Origin: Isoetes taiwanensis
Taxonomy: Eukaryota; Streptophyta; Lycopodiopsida; Isoetales; Isoetaceae
DNA length: 64,000 bases
Direction of reading: 5' to 3'
Assembly: GCA_021234155.1 (NCBI GenBank)
Contig: JAJEKV010000017.1
Coordinates: 7,105,253-7,169,252, forward strand
Position 1 is the stretch's first letter. Each line of letters opens with the position of its first letter. The notes beneath the pieces are model-generated. The model was not told where the DNA came from, made no database searches, and saw nothing but the letters and a program-made list of their open reading frames with translations. Position numbers and translations under genes: made by a program. Shown one piece after another: positions 42,953-55,048 of the stretch.

Positions 42953-45733
42953 GGGTTGCCCCTAGGGGGCAAACCCTCGTTTGTATGGGGTTGTGGCATA
43001 TCCTGAGTATATGCTAGAATATACTCAGAATATGTTGATGACTGCTAAAAATCGATTATAGGCTGTAAATGCCAGGTAGCTTTTGTCGCTAAACAACCAC
43101 TCACAAAACCGGCTAACCGGACACCTATTAGGCTAACCGGACACCTATTAAATGGCATAAAGCTTCATCGCCAAAGCTTTGTTCCTGTTTTTGTTGGATT
43201 ATTGCAGTTCGTTGCAGATCGTGTAGGTTATGCGGAGCTAAATGTGGCTCTAACAAAATCAAGAACTCAGTTGATAAAAATTGCGGGTTATCAGAAAATT
43301 CTTCCTCGGCAAGTTCATGGCAAAGAGCTGCAAGATTTATGTCAAAACTGCTTTGCAAGATGCAGATCCAGTTTTATATTCGTTAGGGTATGGAGCTCAT
43401 GGATATTTGGAAGTCCGGTTGTTTCCATGGGAACGTAGCCTAAATCCTGCAGCAACATGACCCCTGCACCTAGGCAATAGTGGTGGAGGCACAACCGCTA
43501 CTGGCAGCTCCATTTCTGACGCCATTGATAGGGAAGCCATTTCTACACCTCCGGCCCCTGTTCTAATTCATCCTCCAATTTCTGAAAGCTCCCCAGCTCC
43601 TGTATTTGCAAGGGCTACCTTTTGAGATTTATTGGATCAGTTGTCATGAAGTTACATATGTGCTATAGTGGATTAAACGTCATGATTTTGGACACTATGC
43701 TTTCTGTTTAAATTCCCTTTCATTCAGGAAAAAGGAATTTGATATAGATATCAAAGATTTGGAGAAACGCTATAAGGATCTGCAGAAGAAACTTCCCATT
43801 TCCAAGGTGCTTCCCATTTTTATTTCCTCTCTGTTAGCATGTAGTATTTTCATGGCAGTGCTTATGATTACGTTTGTGCTTGCCATTATTAAGGTGATAA
43901 TTTTATGTGTAGAGAGAGCAAAATTATTCAGCAGATCAGTCTGCGCATGTTATCAGGGCATATCAGACACTATTAAAGCCTCTGTCCAGAGCTACATATC
44001 TGGTACACCTTTGTTGGTCTATTTTCAGATATTTTAGAGTAAATATAGTAGATGAGTGGACATAGTTATTGTTTATGGCACTGCGTTATATTGATCTATG
44101 TAATACCACGGGCATATTAAATTGTGGTCTCTAGCTTTGCAGTTCTTACACTGTATCATAGTTTGTTGCAGCTGGAGCTTCATGGATGTGACCTGGAAGG
44201 AGAGGGAAGTGTCGATGATCCAGAGTTACTGATGGAGGTATGCTACCCTTGCCTCTCCAGGTATCACAATCAGAGGTGCTCCATTGTCTTCCCAACTTGC
44301 CGTTAAGAAGGTTCTATAAACTTTTTCTCTTGAAAAAATGCGGGGATCATGAGTACATGGCTTATTTAGGCTACCTTGATTTGATGTAGCCATGTCATTT
44401 GGAGAGACTATCAAATATTTACGAGGCCATCACGCGAGAAAAGCTCACCATCTGCGCGTAAAAGCTACGCTTATTTTCTTTTGATTTAGATGGACTATGG
44501 ACGAGTGGACTATGTGGAGATTGAAGATGGATTACGCTTAGGACAAAACATTATGTGAAAGTTCGGAGGGTTATGCTAACATTCAAAGTCTTAAAACGTT
44601 GCAAGTTTGATGGAAAGAATAGTGAAAGATTTCTAACAAATACAAGTTCACGAGAACTGGACCATAGCAGCTTATAAAAAGATCGAAAACAAATGTACAA
44701 GTTCACTTTTTATCGAGGGATTATCCAAGTATACAAAACAGTGCACAAAATATTGGCTTTTACCCTGATTTAAATGTGGTAATTCAGCATGGATCAAGTA
44801 TGTTCTACAATTGAGATTTGGCTCTTTTGTTTTGGGAACAACAGATATCTATAAAATTTGTGAAGGTTCGTGCAAGGAGGAAATTTTACCGTTAATTTGT
44901 CACAAATTTAATAAAACCTTTACAAATAACGGAAGGCTTTTCAAAGTCACAATTTGCTATTAAAATATATTTTAAAACAATGGACAAAATGACACATTCT
45001 TTGTCTAGATATTTTGTCTGCCTTTCTAAATTTAATTTAGACAATGAATTTGTCGGTTATGTAATATGTAAATGCAGCCTTTCTAAGCAACTTAACCAAA
45101 TAATTTGTCAAGTTAAGAGCCAAATGTATTTGGCCAATTTGTGTAGTATATAAATTCTTTACACATCAATGTGAATTAGATGTTACAACATGTGATTGCA
45201 TTGTTAGAATATTTACTTTAAACATTGTAAATAGCATGTGTACAATTCAATATTTCTATTTCCACTTCTTGATTATGAAATAAAAAAAAGGCAATGTCGA
45301 AGAAAGGCAATGACAACGGACCCAACTTGCTACGAGTTCCCCAACTTATGCCCGGTAACAACGGGCAAAATCAGAATCTGATAAAATATATAGATGGCCT
45401 ATATTTGGCTTACAAGTTATTTCGGCCGGTCCGGATAGTCCATGGTCATCTTGCCCGCTTTTTTCCTTTCTTTTGTTCGAAGCAACCGTTACTGGAGCCG
45501 ATCACGTCTGCTACAATGCCAAGCTTCAGATTATGGTGGAAGCTAGCAGAGCACATTGCAGATTTGCTTGCTTATTCATAAGGTTTTTAATAAGGTATTC
45601 CGTTATTTACTTTGAAGAGTGGATGATGGAAGTAGAAGCAGGGATAACGAAGACTGGCTTTGTTTGAACTATGATTTAAGCCACTTCACCCTCTGGCCAT
45701 GGAGGGCAACCCTCCGTGCGCAGCACCTTGTTT
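42953..45733 (+). mobile_element. Copy-B-specific insertion carrying exon-like pieces
   Basis: Copy A is continuous here, so this is an insertion of about 2.78 kb. GGGTTGCCC at 42953-42961 and its reverse complement GGGCAACCC at 45704-45712 lie near the ends, each within a small hairpin. Inside are segments with splice-like borders: 43208-43437 (acceptor ATTGCAG; a one-base shift reads DADPVLYSLGYGAHGYLEVR), 43728-43806 (KKEFDIDIKDLEKRYKDLQK, donor GTGC) and 44172-44237 (LELHGCDLEGEGSVDDPELL, donor GTATGC). Capture of genomic exons by a Helitron or Pack-type element would fit; the ends do not match either class clearly. Confidence 0.6.
43111..43150. repeat. 20-bp exact tandem duplication
   Basis: GGCTAACCGGACACCTATTA occurs twice in direct succession (43111-43130 and 43131-43150) inside the copy-B insertion. 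Confidence 0.95.
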
Positions 45734-46283
45734 CATTTTGCTAGTTATTATCAATGTAACTTTTGTATATATTCTAATTAATTGTTGGCTTATTACGTAG
45801 GAGCATAAGTCTTATTGATCTTGAAACATTAAAAGCTACTGTTTTATCCAGTGTAATGAAAATGTTCATAAAAAATCTCCATATTTCAAATCTATTTGTT
45901 GCTCATTACATTTTTCACATGCCTATACAGCTTTACCAGGTTAAAAACAAATCTATCAAGAAGTTAATCAACTACTAATTTGACAAGGTTTGTGATACTA
46001 ATGCTTTACGCTATCAAGAACAAAACTGCTCAATTCTATCTAGAAGCTTTTATACATTGATCTATCATTTGTAGGGCTATAGGCATGAAATGCATTGATA
46101 GAAAATTGAGGTGTAACTCCCCAAATTTCAACTTCAAAATCGCAGATCTTAATGACTCAAATTTCAAATAAACTTCTATAAAACCTCCAATTATTCATAA
46201 ATTTTATACTTGGATATTGACATCAATGGACTCCCAAGTATATATACAACATTCCAAGTGTATATACTAATAATTGTAAAAAT

Positions 46284-46792
46284 CTACCACCCACGTCCCC
46301 ATCCACCATAGCCACCTCGACCATCGTATCCATCTCGACCACTATACCCTCCTCGACCACCATATCCACCTGGACTACCATACCCTCCATATCCTCCTCG
46401 ACCACCATATCCACCTGGACCACCATACCCTCCATATCCTCCTCGACCACCATATCCGCCATATCCACCTCGTCCTTGTCCTCCATATTGATCAACTTCA
46501 AGCATCGCAGAATGACCTTTTGTCCTCGTATCCACGATATCCACCACTATGGCCTCCACCATATCCATAGCCTTTTCTGCCATATTCACCGTGTCCTCTA
46601 TATGGGCCATATCCACCACGACCTCTATATGGACCATATCGACCATGACCTCTATATGGACCATATCCACTTCCACCAGATATCTTGATCTTCTTCAAAA
46701 GCTTGAGGGCGCATTGGAACAAATTGCTAGCTTGTTTCTACCACTACCATCAATGCTACCATCAAAATGAAAGCTATTGCAAAGGCCTTCAT
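46284..46792 (-). pseudogene. Secreted glycine-rich protein gene, interrupted (copy B)
   Basis: The ATG at 46792 starts the same signal-peptide-like MKAFAIAFILMVALMVVV. It is followed by TAG at codon 22 (46729-46727). A further one-base frameshift near 46676 precedes the array. The distal array is cleaner than in copy A: GGYGGYGGPGGYGGRGGYGG and on to GRDGYDGRGGYGGWGRGW in one frame. A composite of both copies would be needed to see the ancestral gene. Role: presumed structural cell-wall protein. Confidence 0.68.
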
Positions 46793-47329
46793 GGTTCGCG
46801 GCTGATGGATTGCACATTGGAGCCCCTCATTTTTTTGTAGTACTACTACTTTGCCACGCGTGTCTTGCTCCTCATTGCATGTAGAGGGTGTCACAAAGAA
46901 AAATGTTGGTCAACAACTAAGAAGAGAAAAAGCTCTCAAAGTGCACATGTCAATTGCATGTGTACCATCTTACGACTAAAGATGTTACATTTGTGGCCTT
47001 CATTGTCTTGCAATGTCACTAGGGTTCACACCACGATTTCCAAGACATGCGCGTTCTGGATTGCTTTGCTTACAAGAGGCCATTTAAGCCTTTAGTTTCT
47101 TCATTTCTAGAAACGCCCATCAATCGTATTGAGTCCGCTCTCCAAAGGAGACAATCGATATTCATCATTGGTTTGTTCTCATGCATTATTCTTGGCGATC
47201 TTTATCGGGTCTTTCTTTCGTGCATACTTCTTGTGTTACGGGATAGCAATTTAAAAGTCTAATATATTCCTAAGTCCTCATATCTGGAAATTGTTGTGTA
47301 GACTTCGCTACCAAAGGTCTCCTTTTTAA

Positions 47330-49040
47330 GGCGGTGCCTCAAAAGCTTACTGTTCCAATTGATATAGCCGGGGATCGCCCTTCAATTAAGGAAGTATACA
47401 AACAAAGCCCTTTGAGCAGGAGGTAAGTCTTTCCATCATTTCGTTGTTACACTGGACTTAATATATATCTTTTGATTCAAGTGTAGAGCTCTAGACGATT
47501 GCAAGGATTTCTTAGTTGATACGTTAGTTAGCAATGTAAGAAGCGTCACAATATGGTACATAGTGCGATTTTCTTTGGTAGAAGCTTGAACGTGCTCTAG
47601 AGATCTTCAAGACCGCTTCCACGGTGAAAATGGTTTCCTTTATAACTCAGTTGTAGATTGTGCTAGACCTAGAACGTTAAAAGAGGCTCTTCACTTTTCA
47701 AACAAATGCCATTGACCGCATGGATCCAATTGAACAGTGTAAGGTGCCACTATAAATTTCTTGTATAAGATATAACTTCTTGCTTGAACAAATATGGCTG
47801 TCCCCTCGGCCTTCTATGATTACATGATTTACCTTTTATCCCTTAATCCTATTTGCGTATTTATATGATTTCCGATTGTGTGAAGATCCTTTTGCGGATT
47901 GGTAACAAGGGAGATCGAATCAAAGATTGTGGGTTCAAAGAAAGACATGTGAGTATCTAGTTGCCTGATCATTTCCATTTGAAATTGTGAAGAATAAGAT
48001 TGATTGAAGAGGTCGAAATTATTAAATGACGTGGATCTTGGGCCAAGCTACCTCTGTTAAGGATGTCCCCGAGCTCATGTTATTTGCGTGGAAGATCCTT
48101 TTTTGCGGATTGGTAACAACGGAGATCGAATCAAAAGATTGTGGGTCGACAAAAGACATGTGAGTATCTAGTTGCCGATCATTTCTATTTGAAATTGTGA
48201 AGAAATAAAGTTGATTGAAGAGGTCGAAATTATCAAATGATGTGGATCTTGGGCCAAGCTACCTACGTGATGCCCCGAGCTCATGTTATTTGCGTGGTTT
48301 TTGCATGAACTTTAAGTATGAAGAAATAATGTTTAAAGCAAGTTTAAGTGGCTATTTTGATGGGATGATGGATTATGGTAAGTTGCCTTTTATGAAAGCC
48401 ATGCAATGGAGATGAAAAGATTGTGTAGCGTAACGGCATGTATAAGAATATGGTCACCGATAATCGATATTGCAAGCACTTGATCTTTATGTTATTTTTA
48501 TTGTTAGAAGTGTGTTTTTGCCACGCTGAGTGAAGCGAATGCAAATAATGCGTTGATGGTGTTGTTGCATCTTTTTCTACTTCCAACTTTGCATCACCAA
48601 TGTCTAGCAAAGATGGCGTATATGCCAGGCCCTATGTTAAACTGCGGGACTTGGTTCAACTTACTTTCCAAGTGATACAGATGCCATTTATATGGAAAAA
48701 ATTCGGATGAATGACCAGGCAGCTTTCTTTTTAAAGGGAAGATCTGCAAAGTCCTCCACGAATGCTATTGTTGCAAAATAAGTGTTTTATTAGCTACCGC
48801 GTGATAGTTTTCTGCTTCATTGTCCTAGTGTTGAAGTTGCGGTAGGATTCGGAAGAATTGTGGCACGCCAGGGAAGTATCACCCCAGGGATTACATAACA
48901 TATTTGGACATTTTCGAATTTTGCATGAAGGTGAATTTGATATACTTGTTTAGTAGCTTTTTGCCATTGGGAAAGCAAAGTTCCGTGATGGACACTTTGC
49001 CCATGTATTGCAAGTTAAGAGTGGAAGGAAGTTGTAAACT
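47330..49040 (+). pseudogene. Exons of an unidentified gene (copy B)
   Basis: Counterpart of 29698-31400, with the same tandemly duplicated 203-bp block, but with many one- to three-base indels against copy A. The first acceptor reads TTTTTAAGG instead of TTTTTAGGG. The frame 48215-48415 keeps FCMNFKYEEIMFKASLSGYF. Confidence 0.38.
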
Positions 49041-49649
49041 ATAACATTCCACTTGATTCAAACAAATGGCAACCTCAGAATGGGCTCTGGTAGGAGCAAC
49101 TGGATAGACCTACATGATAAGGAACATATCCAAGCCACAGCCATCCAAAAGCCATTGTTCACAAGTCAACTGGATAGACCTACATGATAAGGAACATATC
49201 CAAGCCATCGCCGGCCATCCAAAAAGCCATTGTTCACAAGTTATCAAAGATAATCCTAACAAAGGAGGAGAGTGCATATTTGCATGCTTATGGCGAGTTT
49301 AGCCATAGACTAATTTATCTTACCAATTGTGGCGAAAAATAAATGAGTCATTTCTAGCAAGCCATAAATGGAAGGTTGCTTCTCATGCCAGTTCCACAGA
49401 ATTCCCAAGTAGCTGTAGATATCAGATTTCTAACTAGCTTTGCCCAAATAAGCTACCTCGGATGTAATGTAACCCCTCTTTCTTGTGCATTAATGGTTTA
49501 TGCGCTCTGCTAGCACTATATACCACTATATACCAGAAGAAATAAACCAAAAATTATATAGACTATGTGCAAGTTTCAAACTATGTCATATATTTTATAT
49601 CTCATTTCCTTTCTCAAAGTAGAACGGAGGGAAACTATTTGGTAATAGG

Positions 49650-50880
49650 AAGGAAGCCCTCATCGGTCTTTGGTACTACCGGATATGGTAGATTCAGAAA
49701 ACAAAGCTGAAATGGAAAGCATTGGCATCTTAGGACCAAATGACAAAGTAGGTTTGGAATCAGGTAGCTCTGGAAGAACCACCTCACCATTGAGGATCAA
49801 AAAGCATCTTCTCATGCTTCGCCTTGATTTTGGATCAGGATTGCTGCAGAGCAAGTATTACGATAAAACCAATTTCATTTCCTCCTCGTTATAGTCTCGA
49901 TTTGAGTCGAGGATCAGCAACAATGAGCAACGCATCTCTTAATTGGGCTTCCCAGACCCAATCCAATAGAAATTCTTGGCCTTTAGTAACAACAATAATA
50001 GAACTTCCACATGCCACCTCCAAAAGAAGAATTCCAAAGTCGTAGATGTCTGATTTTTCACTAGTTTTGCCTAAATAAGCTAGTTCAAAAGTAATGTAGC
50101 CGCTTGTTCCTCGTCTGTGTCATTGTGCGTTACTCGAAGATTATCTTCCACGAGCTTTTGCAAAACCAAAATCTCCTAAACATGCCCGAATTTGCTATCC
50201 AATAGCACATTTGCGACTTTTAATGTCTCTATGAACTATTCTTTGATCCCATCCACTATGTAAAAAGGCCAATCCATCCGCCACTCCCTTTACTATCTCA
50301 TTATCTCGACCCATGACAAAAATGATCCGATGAGAATAGATACTTATCCAAACTTCCATTTGGCATATATTCGCACACACTAGAATTAGCTTACCCCTGC
50401 TTATGGCACCACCCCTCAAGCTAACTAGATTCTTGTGTCTCTCGGCCCTATCACGCATAGCTCTCCCATAAATTGTTGATGTACTTTTGTAGACATCACT
50501 TTAACTACTACCTTAGACCCATCACTGTGCAATGTTCCTTTCTAAACAGTGCCAAATGCCCCCTTTCCCATAATTTCTTTCTCGCTAAACCTCCTTGTGG
50601 CAAAAGCACTTAGATCAGTATAGCGGAATTGGGAAAATCTAGATTCAACCAACTGAGGTTCCCAGTTGTTTTCTGGATCTGGTCTCTTCTTCCTCATTCG
50701 GGCCTTTTTCAGGCAAATGATACCGCAAATGATGGTGCATAGGAATATGAACAGTATTATCACAATTACTGCTATTAATATAGTGCTTACTGGCTTCGAT
50801 CCAGATGGTGAAGCAGGGATGTCACTAATATTAAAATTCCAGGAGTACCTCCGTCCCAAGTTGCAGCAGAGAATCCAAGC
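49650..50880 (-). pseudogene. L-type lectin receptor kinase pseudogene (copy B)
   Basis: Contains the same parts as copy A: YSWNFNISDIPASPSGSK, membrane segment, GKGAFGTV followed by the same TAG, HRDIK, and LCSNPDPKSRRSMRRC preceded by the same TAA. It has additional frame breaks inside the kinase core, so HRDIKAANVLLD becomes HRDIKSRKCAIG. Several breaks fall where copy A has CAG or CTG triplets. Confidence 0.88.
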
Positions 50881-50889
50881 AATTCACAT

Positions 50890-51520
50890 GATTTATGTTT
50901 CAGATGCTGAAACATGGTCATTTTCATAGATAACTCGGCGCACTATCTCCAAACATGCATGCACAACCATGGCAACTAGGTTCGGATCTATTGGCCATTC
51001 AAATGATTCCAAACAATGTCTTGCCTCTGCCGCAGTTGCTCTTTGAATTCTAATTGCCACATCAGGAGGAGACAGATCCAAACTCCATTCCGTCAGTATC
51101 TCTTGCTTTGCATCTCAACTGCATCTTTTCAGCCACATGACAAGTGCAAAAAACTAAAACACAGCCCCCAAAATGTAAATCCTTTAAGAATCTAGCAATT
51201 CACAGGGTTTTCAGAGGCATGAATTTATAGTCAGATTCAACTAGAACCTTGAACCATGCCAAGACGTAAAGGGAGGGTGTTGGCATAGAAGACGGATCCT
51301 TAAACAACCTGGAAGCAGCTTACCAAAAGGTCCTCTCCCAAAGGCACTGGCGACCGACGGGCAACTCCTCCATTGGAGAACTGTGATTTGACTCTGCTAA
51401 TGGACTCAGAACATTGATATTATCCCGAAGAACATGTTTCGTGCCCAGAAGACCACTCCATCTCCACGAAGCATCAAACAAGCTCATGCCCAACACACTC
51501 TAGTCAATTGGCCTGGGAGA
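50890..51520. repeat. Family R copy, full form (copy B)
   Basis: Counterpart of 33265-33900. The minus-strand frame 51081-50893 is the best-preserved reading of the WPIDPNLVAMVVHACLEI block. Confidence 0.55.
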
Positions 51521-52090
51521 TGGTTGCTGAATACTGCCATCATATAAGTATTTCTTTCTTTGGAATACTGATCTTATAACGAAGTTCGGGTAATTTTGCC
51601 ATTCTAGATGATATGGCAAAGTTGAATTGTCATTCTGAAGCCTCTGTAATGCCAGAATGGTAAAACACTTGGGTTTCTAGATTGTTGCCCACAGGATGCT
51701 CTGCTGATCGATAAGTTCTCTTGGATCCATCTTGGATTTTTTGGCCCTCAAAGCAAGGTCCTTGAATAGATGATTCAACAATCAGATAGGATAACCGAGC
51801 TCCAAGATAGTGAGCATTAGTGTACCCCCGTCCCCCTCCCTCGAAGGAGCGTTGCTAGGAAAGGGGAACTCTTGCAACTAACACTGCGACATCGGACTCC
51901 CCTCGGTATACGCGGACAAGAAGTACAACAGATACTGATTTTGACAAGAAGAGGTCAACTTAGCTTTAGAAATCTAGAAACGACTTCTGGCCATCATTAT
52001 ACACCAGCAATCTCAATGTCTGTGCAGCTGGCCTGTGCATGTCTCATATAACCTGTACACCGCGTTCTGCAGTTCGGCAGGGATGTCTAG

Positions 52091-52503
52091 CTATTGCAAT
52101 CTTGTCCACAACTTTTCCCAAGGTACAATGTCAAAAGCCTTGGCGAAGTCTACGAAGCAGTAATTCAGATCTTGTCGACAGTTCCTGCTGTCCTCAACCA
52201 AAGTCTGCAGCGTGAAGATAGGGTCTATGGTTGAGTGTCTTGCCTTAATCCTACCTGCATGAGTTCCCGCACTTCTACTGCCTCTAGCCATCCTGTCAAC
52301 TACCGCGCGAGGATCCCGGCGAGGAGCTTTGCAAGCACTGAAATACCAATCCGCGATGGTCCCAGAATTGGCCTGGACAAAGGCGGATCTCCCATATTTG
52401 TAAATTTGAACAACCCCGCTAGTGGTCCATTGCGGAAAACCTTCCCAAGAATGCCTTGTTGAACATGTCGGTTAGTACCGGTGCCATGGATAGTCCTGCC
52501 CAC
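52091..52503 (-). pseudogene. Non-LTR retrotransposon RT fragment (copy B)
   Basis: Counterpart of 34441-34896 with STIDPIFTLQTLVEDSRNCR and CFVDFAKAFDIVPWEKLW still readable. The upstream block is more damaged than in copy A. Confidence 0.82.
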
Positions 52504-53105
52504 TTGAGTAACACCCGCCTGTATGCCGTTAAGGTCTGATGCTTTTCTATTGGCTAGACGTTGCAGCCCCTGCGCTTCTCCGCCTCTGTGATTTCCAACA
52601 CTGGGCCCTGCTGGAAATCAGAAAGGCTCTAGTATTACCATTGGATTTCCCTTATTTTTTCCTGAGAGGAGCCTCTAGTATTACCATTGGATTTCCCTTA
52701 TCCTTTCCTTCTTCTAACATTTTGTCTTCTCAGAAGTTCTCTTGCTCGATTAGTGCAGTAGGGTGGTGAGGTTTGGCTTTAAGGGTTGGAATCTTGTTTA
52801 ATAATGATTGTTCTAGCAGGATCAACCTTGAGTTTACACTTCGTAACAAATATGTATTAAAAAGAATGATCTCAATTTCTTCTGGAACCTGTGATTCTTT
52901 AGAATTAGAATCTATAAATGAAGAGATGAGATCAGTTTTGCTAAAAACTTGCAGCATAAATCCAACGCGGTCAATTATATTTACAGTTAATTTGTGTGTG
53001 TAATTTATTGTAGAACACAGGAGATGGCTCAAACTAAGGCTATATTTTGTCATAATAGATGTAGGATGGGAGCAATCCGCTCATAGATAAGTAAGTATTC
53101 AGAAT

Positions 53106-53306
53106 GTGCTTCTGAAGAATTTGCAGACGGATTTACTTCTAATGGAGTGGCAACAAAAACAGAGGGAGCAGGAAGTTGCTATAACAGCTGTTCAAGAAAA
53201 GTATAGAAAGAAGAATAGAGAAAGGAAGTTTTACAGGAAAGTAAAGGCAAGAGAGAAACACAAGATGTCATCTTCCACCTTGCATGACAGAGTTACCTTA
53301 CAATAG
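53106..53306 (+). other. Basic 66-codon open frame (copy B)
   Basis: Same length as the copy-A frame at 35601-35801, with three or four substitutions and no indel. Identity not known. Confidence 0.3.
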
Positions 53307-53650
53307 CCTGATTTATCTGACAGTTTACAAATTTGCAAGACAATGCAGAAACAATTTCCTTGAAAAAATAACTCTATCAAAGACTTCCTACTATAGAAGA
53401 AGCTTCCCCCACTACCTAAAATCCTACCATAACTTCATTCCAGAATTCTTGGTCTCTCAACCATAAGCTTTTGTTATAGTAAAAATTCTGAGCTTACAAC
53501 TATTGGTTTTAGATAGATCTAGGCTGCCATTCATCACTTTCCCATTTATCACTTTTGCCATAGAAGTACAGTGATCTTGAGGCAATATCAAGATATGGAC
53601 CTCACGACTCGTTGTCCTTAAGATATTGCTTAGGTTATAAATACAACAAT

Positions 53651-54032
53651 TTGCACTACCTTTTGGCAAAAGATTAGAATTGAGTTTGAATTGTTTATTA
53701 AGATGCAGAATCCATGAAATTGTTGTTGATAAAGTTAATTTGAAGGTTGATGTTTATTGATTAAGGATTCATGCACATTGTGGGCCTATTGGACCGTAAG
53801 TTCCTTAGAAGAATTTGTGGATGAAATTTAAAGTTCGCTTTGGGTGCTTCAGTAGTTGTATACAACGTTTAATCTTTCCTTATGTTGAAACCAAAAGCCC
53901 ACAAATGGACTAAGCTAGCAAAGCGCAATTGGGCCGTAAAGCATTAACCTGAAGGGGTCCATGCTTCATGCGCGAGAGTGACTAAGGCAATGCTGAAGCT
54001 ACTGGAGTGAGCATGCAAGCTGGCACCCAGGT
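53651..54032. other. Copy-B-only segment
   Basis: This 382-bp stretch replaces the 995-bp copy-A segment 36147-37141. No coding or repeat signal was recognised. The borders are abrupt (after AACAAT, before CAGAAGAGG in both copies). Confidence 0.6.
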
Positions 54033-54683
54033 CAGAAGAGGAGCCGGTCTATGAAAGACACATTAAAGGATATTTATAAGAGTTTAGGGCTTCTACATTT
54101 GTATATATAAAAGTGAGTAAAGGAACTGAAGTGGTCTAACATACATATGCGTGGGTATTTGAACTACTCCATGGTATTCGTGGATGATTAGGAAGTTTCT
54201 AAAATCTTGTGTTAAGTTTGCCTTAGGGGATTGTAAGATGTTCCTTTCCTAATTCCTTTTATATCTTAAAGCAAAAAACAACGTAATCTTGTAACTTTGT
54301 TCATTTAGACCTTTATGTTACGTTTGCTAAAAAGAACATTTTGAATCAGCTATTATGACTGCAATATAATAGTTGGCCATGGTGATTTTAAGCCTTAAGG
54401 ATTTTAAGCCTTAAGGGTTATATTAATTTGCCATACAACTCCTTAATCAAGGTCGATGAATCCTAGAAAAGAAAGGAATTGATATGGGTGGAGCAGCTAT
54501 GGGAGCAAGAAAAAGAGAAAGAAAGACTATGACAAGCTATGGAATCAAATATCTAAGTTAGAATATCCCATGGTTAAATCAATTAAGGTGTATAAATAGT
54601 CTGGGATCTTTATATAATAAAAGGACGCATAATCGTTAAGGGCTTTTAATCTTATAAAACAATGAAAGGAGCAACATTGGGAT

Positions 54684-55048
54684 ATAGGCTGGACAACCAG
54701 TGATAACGAAAGGTACAACTTCCAACCCTGCATTCTGCACCAGCAATCTCTAATTTTACTTCTGATCTATTGTTAAGTCACGTTATATTAAAGAGGGACA
54801 CATTTCAACAGTTGGGCCTCGTGCAGTTAAAGTGGGATGCCATAAAAAATTTGTAATTTTACTTTGAAGTACTACTAGATTCTCATATTACACATTAAGA
54901 ATTGGTTGAGTAAAGTTGTACATAATATTGAAGCAAAATGTCTGTGAAGTTCAAACATTTACAAGTTGATATATAATGTTATCTACTCTCATACGATGCT
55001 ATAGCATGGAGATTGCTCATGGCTTTGTCCCTCTCCCTCTTGGGGATC
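54684..55048. other. Right flank of the duplication
   Basis: The first 100 bp include CACCAGCAATCTC and GATCTATTGTTAAG, both found in the repeat family at 34.3 / 36.9 kb. A fragment of that family therefore lies exactly at the end of copy B. No gene. Confidence 0.5.

Larger units (their letters stand above)
38200..54683. repeat. Tandem segmental duplication, copy B
   Basis: Copy B (16.5 kb) repeats copy A in the same orientation. It differs by a 2.78-kb insertion (about 42953-45733), loss of one arm of the 25.2-kb inverted repeat, a single 135-bp unit at 52.8 kb and replacement of 36147-37141 by an unrelated 382 bp (53651-54032). Confidence 0.95.

Noticed and set aside
42953-45733. Considered calling the insertion a Helitron.
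   Set aside because: The expected 5' TC, 3' CTRR and A|T insertion site are not present at the borders I can define in either orientation.
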